Assembly (NCBI GenBank): GCA_003453735.1
Contig: DMNE01000406.1
Span: 602-15,032 of the forward strand
Direction: 5' to 3'
From: Nitrospiraceae bacterium
Lineage (GTDB): Bacteria > Nitrospirota > Thermodesulfovibrionia > Thermodesulfovibrionales > UBA9159
Length of the DNA stretch: 14,431 bases
Position 1 is the stretch's first letter. Every line of letters begins with the position of its first letter. The notes below the pieces were generated by a model. It was not told the origin of the DNA. It ran no database searches and saw nothing but the letters and a program-made list of their open reading frames with translations. Made by a program: the position numbers and the translations under genes. Shown piece by piece: positions 1 through 6,960 of the stretch.

Positions 1-9
1 GCGAAGCCA

Positions 10-180
10 CTACCACGAGATGACTCTGTCATGAGTAAAGATGTCCTCTATTATGCTCTCATAGGAAAGGTCACCCGCACTGAGTTCGAGAACCTTCACC
101 TCGTTTCCGCGATATTGCCTCTCGATGATCTTTCGTATTGTTTCGTCAAGCTCTGACCGTATAATATAGAAAATTTTCAT
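10..180 (-). CDS. Small 56-aa protein, possible DsrH/TusB-like partner of the adjacent DsrE protein
   Basis: The frame runs from ATG at 180 to TAG at 10-12, giving 56 residues that begin MKIFYIIRSELDE and end HDRVISW. A GGAAGGAG Shine-Dalgarno lies just before the ATG, slightly close to it. The start follows the stop of the upstream DsrE-like gene by 25 bases on the same strand, so the two are probably co-transcribed. The pattern is a beta strand (KIFYII), a charged helix, a second strand (EVKVLEL), and a C-terminal 'D.VISW'. TusB/DsrH sulfur-relay subunits also end in a short hydrophobic stretch with a terminal Trp, but are nearly twice as long. A reduced sulfur-relay subunit is therefore an inference from context and ending only. 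No cysteine is present, so it cannot itself carry persulfide. Confidence 0.6.
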   Translation of the reverse strand: MKIFYIIRSELDETIRKIIERQYRGNEVKVLELSAGDLSYESIIEDIFTHDRVISW

Positions 181-205
181 TTCTCCTTCCCTAAAAGATC
201 GGGTT

Positions 206-508
206 TTATAAAACGATCACCCCGTCAGCATGGTGATTCATAACAGCATTGTTATACTGACTTCCACAGACAATCTCCTTGGACATCCCTTCTTGTGAAA
301 CCCCTAGGAGGCGTGTGCTATAATCACAAAAGCACATCGATACTCCCTCGATCTTACAAAGACTCTGAAAAGCGGAATACCCAAAAAGCCTGACTCCGTC
401 ATCCATGACAAATATGGTCGCTTCATGGCCTTTCCTGATTGCCGCATGGGTAAGACCGGCAATGTGATCGAGATTTCTGTCTGTGGTTACCAATATCCCA
501 AGTTTCAT
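206..508 (-). CDS. DsrE/TusD-like sulfur-relay family protein
   Basis: This 100-aa cytoplasmic protein starts at ATG 508 behind a weak GATGAG ribosome site. It has the DsrE-like alpha/beta layout: an opening strand MKLGILVTT, a helix with 'AGLTHAAIRKGHE', the strand ATIFVMDDGV, then a cysteine segment (C51, C59, C61 within 'CFCDYS') and C81 before 'GSQYNN'. DsrE-family proteins pass sulfane sulfur on a conserved cysteine. C61 in the CDYS segment best matches that position, with C81 a second candidate. The length is usual for a single-domain member. The 56-aa gene downstream on the same strand suggests a compact sulfur-transfer pair. No sulfite reductase or tRNA thiolation gene is in view, so the acceptor is unknown. 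Family assignment is fairly sure; the specific role is not. Confidence 0.75.
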   Translation of the reverse strand: MKLGILVTTDRNLDHIAGLTHAAIRKGHEATIFVMDDGVRLFGYSAFQSLCKIEGVSMCFCDYSTRLLGVSQEGMSKEIVCGSQYNNAVMNHHADGVIVL

Positions 509-648
509 CTCATCACTTACGCGGCTGATATCCTATCCCCCAGTAGTTGAAAAGGTACATTTTTGCTCGGGTTTCCCGGCAGTTTCTGTAAATCCAGCTA
601 TACCCAATATACTAAACATTCCTGTGGATGTCATGCTGCATCGCCCTG

Positions 649-677
649 CTGGCATTTCACTCTGCATCTTGTATAAT
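649..677 (+). promoter_or_regulatory. Sigma70-like promoter of nrdJ, placed for a leaderless transcript
   Basis: CTGGCA (649-654, 4 of 6 to TTGACA) is followed by exactly 17 bases and a perfect TATAAT (672-677). The predicted transcription start, 6-7 bases later, falls at about 684, which is the A of the chosen nrdJ ATG. No Shine-Dalgarno precedes that ATG. Confidence 0.55.
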
Positions 678-683
678 GATAAT

Positions 684-2426
684 ATGAGGCTCACTCCGAA
701 TGCACTTAAGGTTCTTCGGGCAAGGTACCTCCTCAAAGACGGGCACGGCGCAGTCATCGAGACGCCGGAGGAACTTTTTCGGAGAGTGGCGTCCTCCATC
801 GCTTCTGCGGAAAAACTCTATGGTGAAGACCCGATCATCTGGCAAGACAAATTCTATTCACTCCTGAGTAATCTCAAATTCCTTCCCAACTCTCCCACCC
901 TCATGAATGCGGGCAAGGACATCGGCCAGCTTGCTGCTTGTTTCGTACTCCCCGTTGATGATTCTATGACCAGTATCTTCGACACCTTGAAGAACGCTGC
1001 TCTCATACTCCAAAGCGGCGGCGGAACAGGCTTTTCCTTTTCTCGGTTGCGGCCAAGGACCGATGTCGTTCGATCGACAGGCGGGGTAGCAAGCGGCCCG
1101 GTCTCCTTCATGAAAATATACAACACGGCAACAGAGGTCATAAAGCAAGGGGGTGCACGGCGAGGCGCTAACATGGGCATCCTCCGCATAGACCATCCTG
1201 ATATCCTCGACTTCATCAGGATCAAGAGGAATGAGAAGGAGCTTACAAACTTCAATATATCAGTGACGGTCACTGACGCATTTATGAATGCCGTGAAGAC
1301 AGATAGCGAATATGATTTAATAAATCCGAGAAGCAAGACCGTTTCAGGAAGGTTAAGGGCAAGGACGGTCTTTGATGAAATCGTTGCGAGTGCATGGGAA
1401 ACAGGGGATCCCGGACTGGTCTTTATCGACCGGATCAATCAGTACAACCCGACTCCCCAGTTAGGCAATATGGAAAGCACAAACCCCTGCGGGGAGCAGC
1501 CTCTTCTTTCGTATGAGGCATGCATCCTTGGCTCGCTGAACCTCTCGAAATATGTAACAGGACTCCCGATAGCCAGTCAGCCTTCTACGGCCAGGACATT
1601 AAGAGAGGGTATCGATCTCGTTACGCTCTCTCAGGACATAAAGACAGCGGTGCGGTTCCTTGATAATGCCATCGACGTGAACCGGTATCCCCTCCCAGCG
1701 ATAGAGGCGATGCATAAAGGGAACCGGAAAATTGGCCTTGGTGTCATGGGTTGGGCGGATATGCTGATACTCCTCGGTATCCCGTATAACAGTAAGAGAG
1801 CGTATGAATTTGCCCAGGAAATGATGAAATTTATCAGAGATACGTCGCGATCCGCCTCAGTTGAGCTCGCAGAAAGCAGAGGCGTTTTCCCCAATTTCAT
1901 GGGATCCGTATTCGATGCACCCGGCATGCCGCATCCGAGAAACGCCACGACCACTACTATTGCGCCAACAGGAACCCTTTCAATCATAGCGGATTGTTCC
2001 AGCGGCATAGAACCTCTTTTTGCCCTTGCGTATAGGAGATTTATCCTCGATACGGAACTCACCGAAATAAATAAGTATTTTTTCAGGGTTGCGAAGGAAA
2101 GAGGCTTTTACAGTGAAGAACTCGAAGAAAGGATCATCGGACAGGGCAACGTCAAAGGGATAAAGGGAATACCGGCAGATATAAAGCGTCTCTTCAGAAC
2201 AGCCCTTGAGATTCCCCCTGAAGATCATATAGAGATGCAAGCAGTATTCCAGGAATACACGGATAATGCCGTATCAAAAACCATAAATCTTCCACATAAG
2301 ACAAGAAAGGAAGATGTGTACCATGCTTTTATGCTCGCCTACGAAAAGGGCTTGAAAGGCATAACGGTATTCAGATACGGAACAGCAAAGAGGGGTACCC
2401 TCGTCAGATTTACTGAATCTGATTGA
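684..2426 (+). CDS. nrdJ: Adenosylcobalamin-dependent (class II) ribonucleotide reductase, lacking the C-terminal cysteine tail
   Basis: It reduces ribonucleotides to deoxyribonucleotides using a radical generated from coenzyme B12, independently of oxygen. With the start at ATG 684 the protein has 580 residues. The frame is open from 483, but residues encoded by 483-683 look non-coding and overlap the divergent dsrE-like gene. The catalytic core is intact: C86 in AACFVLP, N267/C269/E271 in NPCGE (thiyl-radical cysteine and its partners), C280 in EACILGSLNL, and APTGTLSIIADCSSG near 427-441. It ends soon after KGITVFRYGT, where class II enzymes normally continue into a tail with a cysteine pair that re-reduces the active site. 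No cysteine follows C438. Either the tail is lost or electrons arrive another way. No cobalamin riboswitch is apparent upstream. Confidence 0.93.
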   Translation: MRLTPNALKVLRARYLLKDGHGAVIETPEELFRRVASSIASAEKLYGEDPIIWQDKFYSLLSNLKFLPNSPTLMNAGKDIGQLAACFVLPVDDSMTSIFDTLKNAALILQSGGGTGFSFSRLRPRTDVVRSTGGVASGPVSFMKIYNTATEVIKQGGARRGANMGILRIDHPDILDFIRIKRNEKELTNFNISVTVTDAFMNAVKTDSEYDLINPRSKTVSGRLRARTVFDEIVASAWETGDPGLVFIDRINQYNPTPQLGNMESTNPCGEQPLLSYEACILGSLNLSKYVTGLPIASQPSTARTLREGIDLVTLSQDIKTAVRFLDNAIDVNRYPLPAIEAMHKGNRKIGLGVMGWADMLILLGIPYNSKRAYEFAQEMMKFIRDTSRSASVELAESRGVFPNFMGSVFDAPGMPHPRNATTTTIAPTGTLSIIADCSSGIEPLFALAYRRFILDTELTEINKYFFRVAKERGFYSEELEERIIGQGNVKGIKGIPADIKRLFRTALEIPPEDHIEMQAVFQEYTDNAVSKTINLPHKTRKEDVYHAFMLAYEKGLKGITVFRYGTAKRGTLVRFTESD

Positions 2427-2474
2427 ACTATCAGAGGCACCTGACTCCATTCTGTGCAGAATATTAGGGAAGAA

Positions 2475-2502
2475 TTGACATTTCGAACATTCTTGATATT
2501 AT
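2475..2502 (+). promoter_or_regulatory. Strong sigma70-like promoter for the ABC1 kinase gene
   Basis: A perfect TTGACA (2475-2480), a 16-base spacer and TATTAT (2497-2502, 5 of 6) lie in the 129-base gap after nrdJ. The predicted start near 2509 leaves a leader of about 47 bases before the TTG codon at 2556. The kinase gene is therefore probably its own transcription unit. Confidence 0.6.
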
Positions 2503-2555
2503 GATTTCAGGGTTGTAGAGAAATCCTTATACTGTCTGACGGAATAGGGAGAACC

Positions 2556-4061
2556 TTGTCACTTGCAGCAAATCTCCTCAGCGCAACAGCCCACGACATT
2601 ACTCAGCTCATGCCTGAGCGATACGCGGCCTTTCGGCCACTCGTGGAGGATGGGATAAGTTTTTTTCTGGGGCGCCTAACCCCGGACCGGTTCGCACACA
2701 TCCTTGCCGATCAGGCGAAGATGCCTGCCACAACAAGCCTAACAGAACGAACCATTCTATTTTTGCGTCGCTGTCCTTCTTTACAGAAGCTCGGGCAGGT
2801 TGTAGCTCGTGATCGTCGCCTCGCTCCAGAGCTTCGCAAAAGCCTCCAGAGGCTGGAGTCGTCAGTTCCCTCAATACCGATTACCGACGTTCTCCCGATC
2901 ATCCGACAAGAAATAGGCAATGCTGCCAAAATTTCCGTAGCGCACCGAGCCTTGGCTGAAGGCAGTGTCGGAGTGATTGTGCCATTCACCTGGCGCGAGA
3001 CTGGGCCATCCACTCTGCGGCATGGGGTTTTCAAGCTGCTTAAGCCAGGCGTTGAGGAATGTCTTCAAGAAGAGCTCAAGATCTGGTCGGCTTTGGGTCC
3101 TTTTCTCGAGGAGCGAAGCGTCAGTTATGGCCTGCCCAAGCTCACTTACCGCGAAACCTTTGACGCAGTCCGAAGGCAGCTCTTAAGTGAAATCCAGTTG
3201 GATCAGGAGCAGAAACACCTTGCCGAAGCGGCCAAATTCTACTCCGATTTTCCGCAGGTCCTTATTCCCCGAGTGCTCGCTTTCTCGACTCCACGCATAA
3301 CAGCGATGGAGCGCGTGTATGGGCGCAAAGTCACCCATGCTCACGCATCGGAAGAGGAACGTCAAAAGCTGGCAGAGACTATTGCCGAAGCTCTCATCGC
3401 CAAGCCATTCTGGAGTCTCGCCCCTGACGTGGTTTTTCACGCTGATCCCCACGCGGGCAACCTCTTCCAAACACGCGATGGTCGGCTTGCAGTTCTGGAT
3501 TGGAGTCTGACAGTCAATTTATGCAAGGGAGAGCGGGCTCAAATAGTTCGTGTTGTGCTGACCGCTCTGGCTCTTGACGAAGCCGGCCTCTGCCAGGCTG
3601 TATCGTGCCTCGCAAAGACCAGACCTGAGGAATCGATATTGAGGACTGCCGTACGCGACGCTCTTCGCCAAGTCCGTACCGGCATGTTTCCAACTCTTGA
3701 CTGGATGCTGATGTTGCTCGATCGACTGGCAACTTCGTGCTATGTAGAGTTTTCCGAGGAACTGACGCTATTTCGCAAAGCGTTGCTCGCCCTCCAAGGT
3801 GTGTTGATGGACCTCTCGGAAGCCCCCATTGCCAACAGGGTGCTGATCAGAACTGGAGCAACTCAGTTTGCTCGTGAATTTTTCGACCGGATCCTGAATC
3901 CAGCAGGGTCAGACCTGCTTGGCACCCATGTGTCGAATGAAGACCTGTTTTCCCTCTGGGCTTCTTTGCCCATCACAGCAACCCTTTTCTGGCTAGGTTC
4001 GTGGCAAGATCGGTTAGAAGAGGCTCGAGCGGTTCTCCAGAAAACAAGTCGGAGAACCTAG
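2556..4061 (+). CDS. ABC1/AarF/UbiB-family atypical protein kinase
   Basis: This 501-aa protein starts at TTG 2556 behind AGGGAGA. It carries the ABC1 landmarks in order: the KxGQ motif as KLGQ (78-81), a variant Ala-rich loop ALAEGSVGV (132-140), the nucleotide-binding lysine K160 in VFKLLKPGVEE, an E/LD helix motif near 212-216, the catalytic loop HADPHAGN (295-302) and the metal-binding D315. Members act as ATPases or kinases that support lipid and quinone metabolism; UbiB is the best known. No quinone gene is adjacent here. Oddities are DWS in place of the usual DFG/DWG, and a loop reading EGSVGV where typical members have AAAS(I/L)GQV. It is a divergent member, so ubiB should not be transferred as a name. 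A C-terminal hydrophobic stretch (about 466-480) is too polar to call a membrane anchor. Confidence 0.85.
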   Translation: MSLAANLLSATAHDITQLMPERYAAFRPLVEDGISFFLGRLTPDRFAHILADQAKMPATTSLTERTILFLRRCPSLQKLGQVVARDRRLAPELRKSLQRLESSVPSIPITDVLPIIRQEIGNAAKISVAHRALAEGSVGVIVPFTWRETGPSTLRHGVFKLLKPGVEECLQEELKIWSALGPFLEERSVSYGLPKLTYRETFDAVRRQLLSEIQLDQEQKHLAEAAKFYSDFPQVLIPRVLAFSTPRITAMERVYGRKVTHAHASEEERQKLAETIAEALIAKPFWSLAPDVVFHADPHAGNLFQTRDGRLAVLDWSLTVNLCKGERAQIVRVVLTALALDEAGLCQAVSCLAKTRPEESILRTAVRDALRQVRTGMFPTLDWMLMLLDRLATSCYVEFSEELTLFRKALLALQGVLMDLSEAPIANRVLIRTGATQFAREFFDRILNPAGSDLLGTHVSNEDLFSLWASLPITATLFWLGSWQDRLEEARAVLQKTSRRT

Positions 4062-4321
4062 CATAATAATTTCTGCGAGTAGGCTGGAGTTGCTAATGCA
4101 AATCACAACAAAACCAGCTTTCACAGACTGAATCTGACCAGGGAATGGACTTGTTTGCTCTGGCAAATCCGATCAGACCTCACGCCCTATGCAGATTATG
4201 CTGAACGGAGCCCCGCTTTCCGACGGGCTCCGCTCAGACGGCCATTGATCCCTGAACCCCAAAAAGCTTGGAATTTTCTATCAGTTTCTATAAAGCGAGA
4301 TTTACCCCCTCGAATGCACTG
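4062..4321. other. Non-coding gap between convergent genes, with a strong hairpin
   Basis: No supported gene lies here. GGAGCCC (4207-4213) and GGGCTCC (4225-4231) form a 7-bp stem around an 11-base loop. It is extended by outer CTGA/TCAG (4201-4204 and 4234-4237) across a two-base mismatch. It sits between the stops of the converging kinase and lipoprotein genes, so it may be a two-way 3'-end structure. No T tract follows on either strand, so I do not call it an intrinsic terminator. Confidence 0.5.
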
Positions 4322-4888
4322 CTATTGCCCCGGCGGCGGAGCTTGATAGCCAGGCGGAGCTTGATAGCCGGACGGTTCAGAGCCGAGGTCAGGCGGTGGA
4401 GGTGGTGGTGGCATTCTCCTGACACGTGGAGTCGACGTTACTACTCCGGGAATCTGGTTACCTTTGGCATACATGCACTGTATATATGCGTTATCGTACC
4501 GACGCTGTGCCTGCCAGCCAGAAGCCTGACCAGCATTGGCTCCTGCGGCCGTTCCGACAAGAAGGCCGCTCGCAGCGCCGATTGCCGCGCCAGCACCTAA
4601 GCCACCATAGGCGGAGCCGATTGCCGCGCCCAAGCCCGCTCCGATGGCCGTGCCAACGACGGCCCCTGTAGCGGTATTCTGATTCGCTAGTTGCTGAGGG
4701 TTCTGTTGTCCGATCTGCTGCGCCGCCCACTGCTTACAGATAGCGTCATCCGCCTGGAATTGCTCAAATGACTTTCCCGGGGGTGGCAATGCCATCACAC
4801 TAGGGCCTGTGGGGACGGTGGCACATCCGCCCGCCACAAACAAAATCGGCAACAGCAGAAATGAAATAATGTTTCGTCTAGCCTTCAT
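4322..4888 (-). CDS. Glycine-zipper lipoprotein with proline-rich tail
   Basis: The start is ATG 4888, behind GGGAGG inside the end of the upstream gene; an earlier in-frame start at 4930 would add 14 residues before the signal peptide. The protein has 188 residues. Residues 1-22 are a lipoprotein signal (MKARRNIISFLLLPILFVAG, then GC) with acylation expected at C22, although alanine at -3 is less usual. Residues 75-120 are a glycine zipper of repeated GxxxG/GAxxG pairs that could pack into or across a membrane. YDNAYIQCMYAKGNQIP (131-147) is a segment typical of this lipoprotein family; C51 and C138 could pair. The tail has a run of seven prolines and a duplicated GYQAPP unit. The likely place is the outer membrane. 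The function is unknown. Confidence 0.8.
   Translation of the reverse strand: MKARRNIISFLLLPILFVAGGCATVPTGPSVMALPPPGKSFEQFQADDAICKQWAAQQIGQQNPQQLANQNTATGAVVGTAIGAGLGAAIGSAYGGLGAGAAIGAASGLLVGTAAGANAGQASGWQAQRRYDNAYIQCMYAKGNQIPGVVTSTPRVRRMPPPPPPPDLGSEPSGYQAPPGYQAPPPGQ
4335..4369. repeat. 17-bp tandem direct repeat inside the lipoprotein gene
   Basis: GGCGGAGCTTGATAGCC occurs at 4335-4351 and again at 4353-4369, a period of 18 bases (six codons). It encodes the duplicated GYQAPP unit at the lipoprotein C-terminus and probably arose by slippage. Confidence 0.8.
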
Positions 4889-4895
4889 TCTGTCT

Positions 4896-5255
4896 TCACC
4901 TCCCTTGGTCAGGTGCCGAGGGTGGTACAACCTTCAACCAGCCCTTGGGACACTGTTTAATATATGGATAGTAGCCCTGAGGATTCGTGCAGAAATACCA
5001 ATAGCTCTGCTCCTCTGGTTGCTGGGTCTGCTGGACATACACCTGAGATTGCTGTTGAGCAGCGTAGGGTGGGGGCGAATAATACGGGTAGTATGGACCG
5101 TAGCTATACGGATAGTACGCAGGTCCCCACCACGGACCCCATCCAGGACCAACCCAGACAACTACTCTACCCGCAAATGCGGGCGGTGCGCTTGCTTGTA
5201 TAACCACGAGAATCCCGAGTACTACAAATATAAGAAAAAAAATGTTTTTTTCCAT
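4896..5255 (-). CDS. Secreted Tyr/Pro/Gly-rich small protein
   Basis: This 119-aa protein starts at ATG 5255 behind a strong AGGAGGAGG site. It has a Sec signal peptide: the hydrophobic core is FFLIFVVLGILVVIQ and cleavage is expected after AFA at about residue 28. The mature part opens with a Trp/Gly/Pro/Tyr-rich stretch (VGPGWGPWWGPAYYPY), then a Gln-rich linker (67-79). It ends in a compact module with YFC (C89) and YYPYIKQCPKGWLKVVPP (C102), where the two cysteines may form a disulfide. This C-terminal module recurs in exported proteins of many Proteobacteria and has no firm function. The stop is 7 bases before the lipoprotein start, so the two form an operon and both products go to the envelope. 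A structural or surface-associated role is a guess. Confidence 0.75.
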   Translation of the reverse strand: MEKNIFFLIFVVLGILVVIQASAPPAFAGRVVVWVGPGWGPWWGPAYYPYSYGPYYPYYSPPPYAAQQQSQVYVQQTQQPEEQSYWYFCTNPQGYYPYIKQCPKGWLKVVPPSAPDQGR

Positions 5256-5382
5256 TTTATCCTCCTCCTTTGCATGGAACTCTTTTGGTTTCCCTCTAGT
5301 AAAGTGACGTTGATAACAACCAGAAGGTTACAAAAAAAACCAGGGACATCCATGCAACGTTTTGACCCCAAAGCCTATTCAT

Positions 5383-5401
5383 CCCGTCCCAAATGGGCGG
5401 G
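5383..5401. other. Hairpin CCCG(T)CCC / GGGCGGG downstream of the TPR gene
   Basis: CCCGTCCC (5383-5390) and GGGCGGG (5395-5401) pair around an AAAT loop with one bulged T. It lies about 43 bases past the TPR stop in its direction of transcription. It could mark the 3' end of the NHEJ operon transcript, but no T tract follows on the minus strand. Confidence 0.4.
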
Positions 5402-5443
5402 CTGTACTTTTCTTAGAGGAATTCTTACTATCGCTCGTGTGAA

Positions 5444-6064
5444 TTATGACACAGTATTTTGGCCTGGCATGGCCAAAGACTTTTTGAGTCCGTTTATCAA
5501 ATCTTCAGCCTTCCCGCCCTCCTCGTGCGGTGCTAGCAGTTGATATTTGACAAAAGCATCAATTGCGGCCTTTTTTTCTTCTAGAAGAGCAAGAACAAGA
5601 CCCAGATTAAAATACAGGTTTGGAAACGTGGGATTGATCTCTGCGGCCAACTCATAATGCAACCTTGCCAAACATAGGTTATCTGTCTCAAAATAAAGGT
5701 TTCCCAGATTATAATGAGATTCGAAGTGTCTCGGATCACGCTCCAGTGACTTCGTAAAACAGTCGAAAGCCTTTGCAGTTCTTCCGGCTTTGGACTCGAT
5801 GATGCCCAGGTTGCAATAGGCGTCGGCTACGAGGTCACCTTCCGAGATCGCTTTCCGGTATGCCTCCTCGGCCCGGCTGTCGTCCCGCTCGTCCAACAGC
5901 AAAGCTTCATCAAAAGAGCTCCTGTTAGTAGGGATTCGTCGAATCTGTCCTAACCTTGCAGAGAACAGGTTCAACTGATCTACATTCCCTTTCTTGCGCT
6001 TCTTCACCCGCTCAAAACCGAACTTCGACGGTGGTCTTAAAGGGAACTGTAAAATTTTACCCAT
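5444..6064 (-). CDS. TPR-repeat protein ending the NHEJ operon, with a beta-clamp-binding-like motif
   Basis: This 206-aa protein starts at ATG 6064, six bases after the ku stop, with no clear Shine-Dalgarno, so translation is probably coupled to ku. Residues 1-26 are a basic tail (MGKILQFPLRPPSKFGFERV then KKRKKG) that could contact DNA. Residues 30-34 are QLNLF, close to the QL(S/D)LF consensus by which bacterial proteins dock on the DNA polymerase beta sliding clamp. About four tetratricopeptide repeats follow (roughly 49-82, 83-116, 117-150, 151-184), with typical positions such as AYCNLGIIESKAG and HYNLGNLYFE. TPR arrays bind partner peptides. I see no signal peptide, so it is cytoplasmic. 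TPR assignment is sure; clamp binding and any role in end joining are inference from the motif and operon position. Confidence 0.85.
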   Translation of the reverse strand: MGKILQFPLRPPSKFGFERVKKRKKGNVDQLNLFSARLGQIRRIPTNRSSFDEALLLDERDDSRAEEAYRKAISEGDLVADAYCNLGIIESKAGRTAKAFDCFTKSLERDPRHFESHYNLGNLYFETDNLCLARLHYELAAEINPTFPNLYFNLGLVLALLEEKKAAIDAFVKYQLLAPHEEGGKAEDLINGLKKSLAMPGQNTVS

Positions 6065-6070
6065 ATAAGA

Positions 6071-6925
6071 CTAGATTGCCGCCCTTGACTTGGTCTTTGC
6101 TTCCTTTGCGGCAACTGTTTTTTTCTTCCCCGTTGCTTTCTCCATCGGCTTCTTGTGGGCTTTAGCCTGCTCGATGCTTTGCCTCAAGGCTGTCAAGATG
6201 TCCACCACCGGCTTCTCTTCCGTTTCCACCGTGACTATTTCCTTGCCTTCAATCTTCGCCTCAATCATCGCCCTGAGCGCATCATGATACTTATCCGTCA
6301 GATCAATTTTATCCAGCGTTGTGCTCATGGAATCCACGAGACTGCGTGCAAGCTTGAGCTCCTCTTTATCTACAGACTTTCCATCAAGCTGAGGAATCTC
6401 ATTGATGTTTCTGATCTCCCTGGGTGACCGGAGTTTGTAAAGCACCACGGCATTCTCGTAAGGTGCAATCATAACCACATCTTCTCGTTCATGCAATACT
6501 ACTTTGCCTATTCCCATCTTGCCACTCTCCCTTAGTGCCGCAGCCAAAAGGGAGTAAGCTTTCACCGCTACGGGTCCGTCAGGTCCCGCATAGTATGGCG
6601 CCTCATACAGCGTGGGGCGCACCTCCTTTGTATCAATGAATCCCTCGATTTCGATTATCTTTGTGCTCCTGAGGTTTATTTTCTCGAGATCTTCTTTTTC
6701 GACAATTACATACCGGTCGGGCTCATATTTGTATCCCTTGACAATCGCTTCGGAGGACACCACCTTATTGCACTTCTTGCATCGCTTATCATAGCCAATA
6801 AGACCGTCGTCATCCTTGTGCAGCAGATTAAACCTGATCGCCTGTTCCGTATCCACAGCATTATAAATAAGGACAGGTATCGTCACAAGTGAGAAACGAA
6901 TGTGGCCTTTCCAAATTGCTTTCAT
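6071..6925 (-). CDS. ku: Bacterial Ku, NHEJ end-binding protein
   Basis: Homodimeric bacterial Ku rings encircle double-strand ends and recruit LigD. The 284-aa length is usual. The start is ATG 6925 behind GGAGGT. The N-terminus (MKAIWKGHIRFSLVTIPV) is the family hallmark, followed by the beta-barrel core with a cysteine pair C49/C52 (CKKC) in the position often seen in bacterial Ku. KVVLHERE and 'MIAPYENAVVLYKLRSPREI' (152-171) are further core signatures. Residues 238-254 (PVVDILTALRQSIEQAK) match the segment that contacts LigD in studied bacteria. The tail from about 256 is Lys/Ala-rich, as in other bacterial Ku proteins, where it aids DNA binding. It lies downstream of ligD with one small ORF between, and six bases before the TPR gene. 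Confidence 0.96.
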   Translation of the reverse strand: MKAIWKGHIRFSLVTIPVLIYNAVDTEQAIRFNLLHKDDDGLIGYDKRCKKCNKVVSSEAIVKGYKYEPDRYVIVEKEDLEKINLRSTKIIEIEGFIDTKEVRPTLYEAPYYAGPDGPVAVKAYSLLAAALRESGKMGIGKVVLHEREDVVMIAPYENAVVLYKLRSPREIRNINEIPQLDGKSVDKEELKLARSLVDSMSTTLDKIDLTDKYHDALRAMIEAKIEGKEIVTVETEEKPVVDILTALRQSIEQAKAHKKPMEKATGKKKTVAAKEAKTKSRAAI

Positions 6926-6960
6926 ATCTTACCTCCAAGGATTGTAGAGGGACACGATAC

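Noticed and set aside
483..683. Longer NrdJ start at ATG 483 (67 extra residues)
   Set aside because: The extra residues do not look like NrdJ, overlap the start of the divergent DsrE-like gene and lie across the promoter; ATG 684 begins the recognisable N-terminus.
509..683. Cobalamin riboswitch ahead of nrdJ
   Set aside because: I found no B12-box-like segment or conserved core in the 175-base gap, and the promoter leaves no room for a leader.
5328..5345. T tract (on minus) near GGTT/AACC as terminator of the TPR gene
   Set aside because: The stem is four base pairs and lies about 100 bases past the stop; too weak to call.
4809..5543. 244-codon plus-strand frame across the exported-protein gene
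   Set aside because: It is antisense to the signal-peptide protein and covers the intergenic region; composition is biased and no motif is present.
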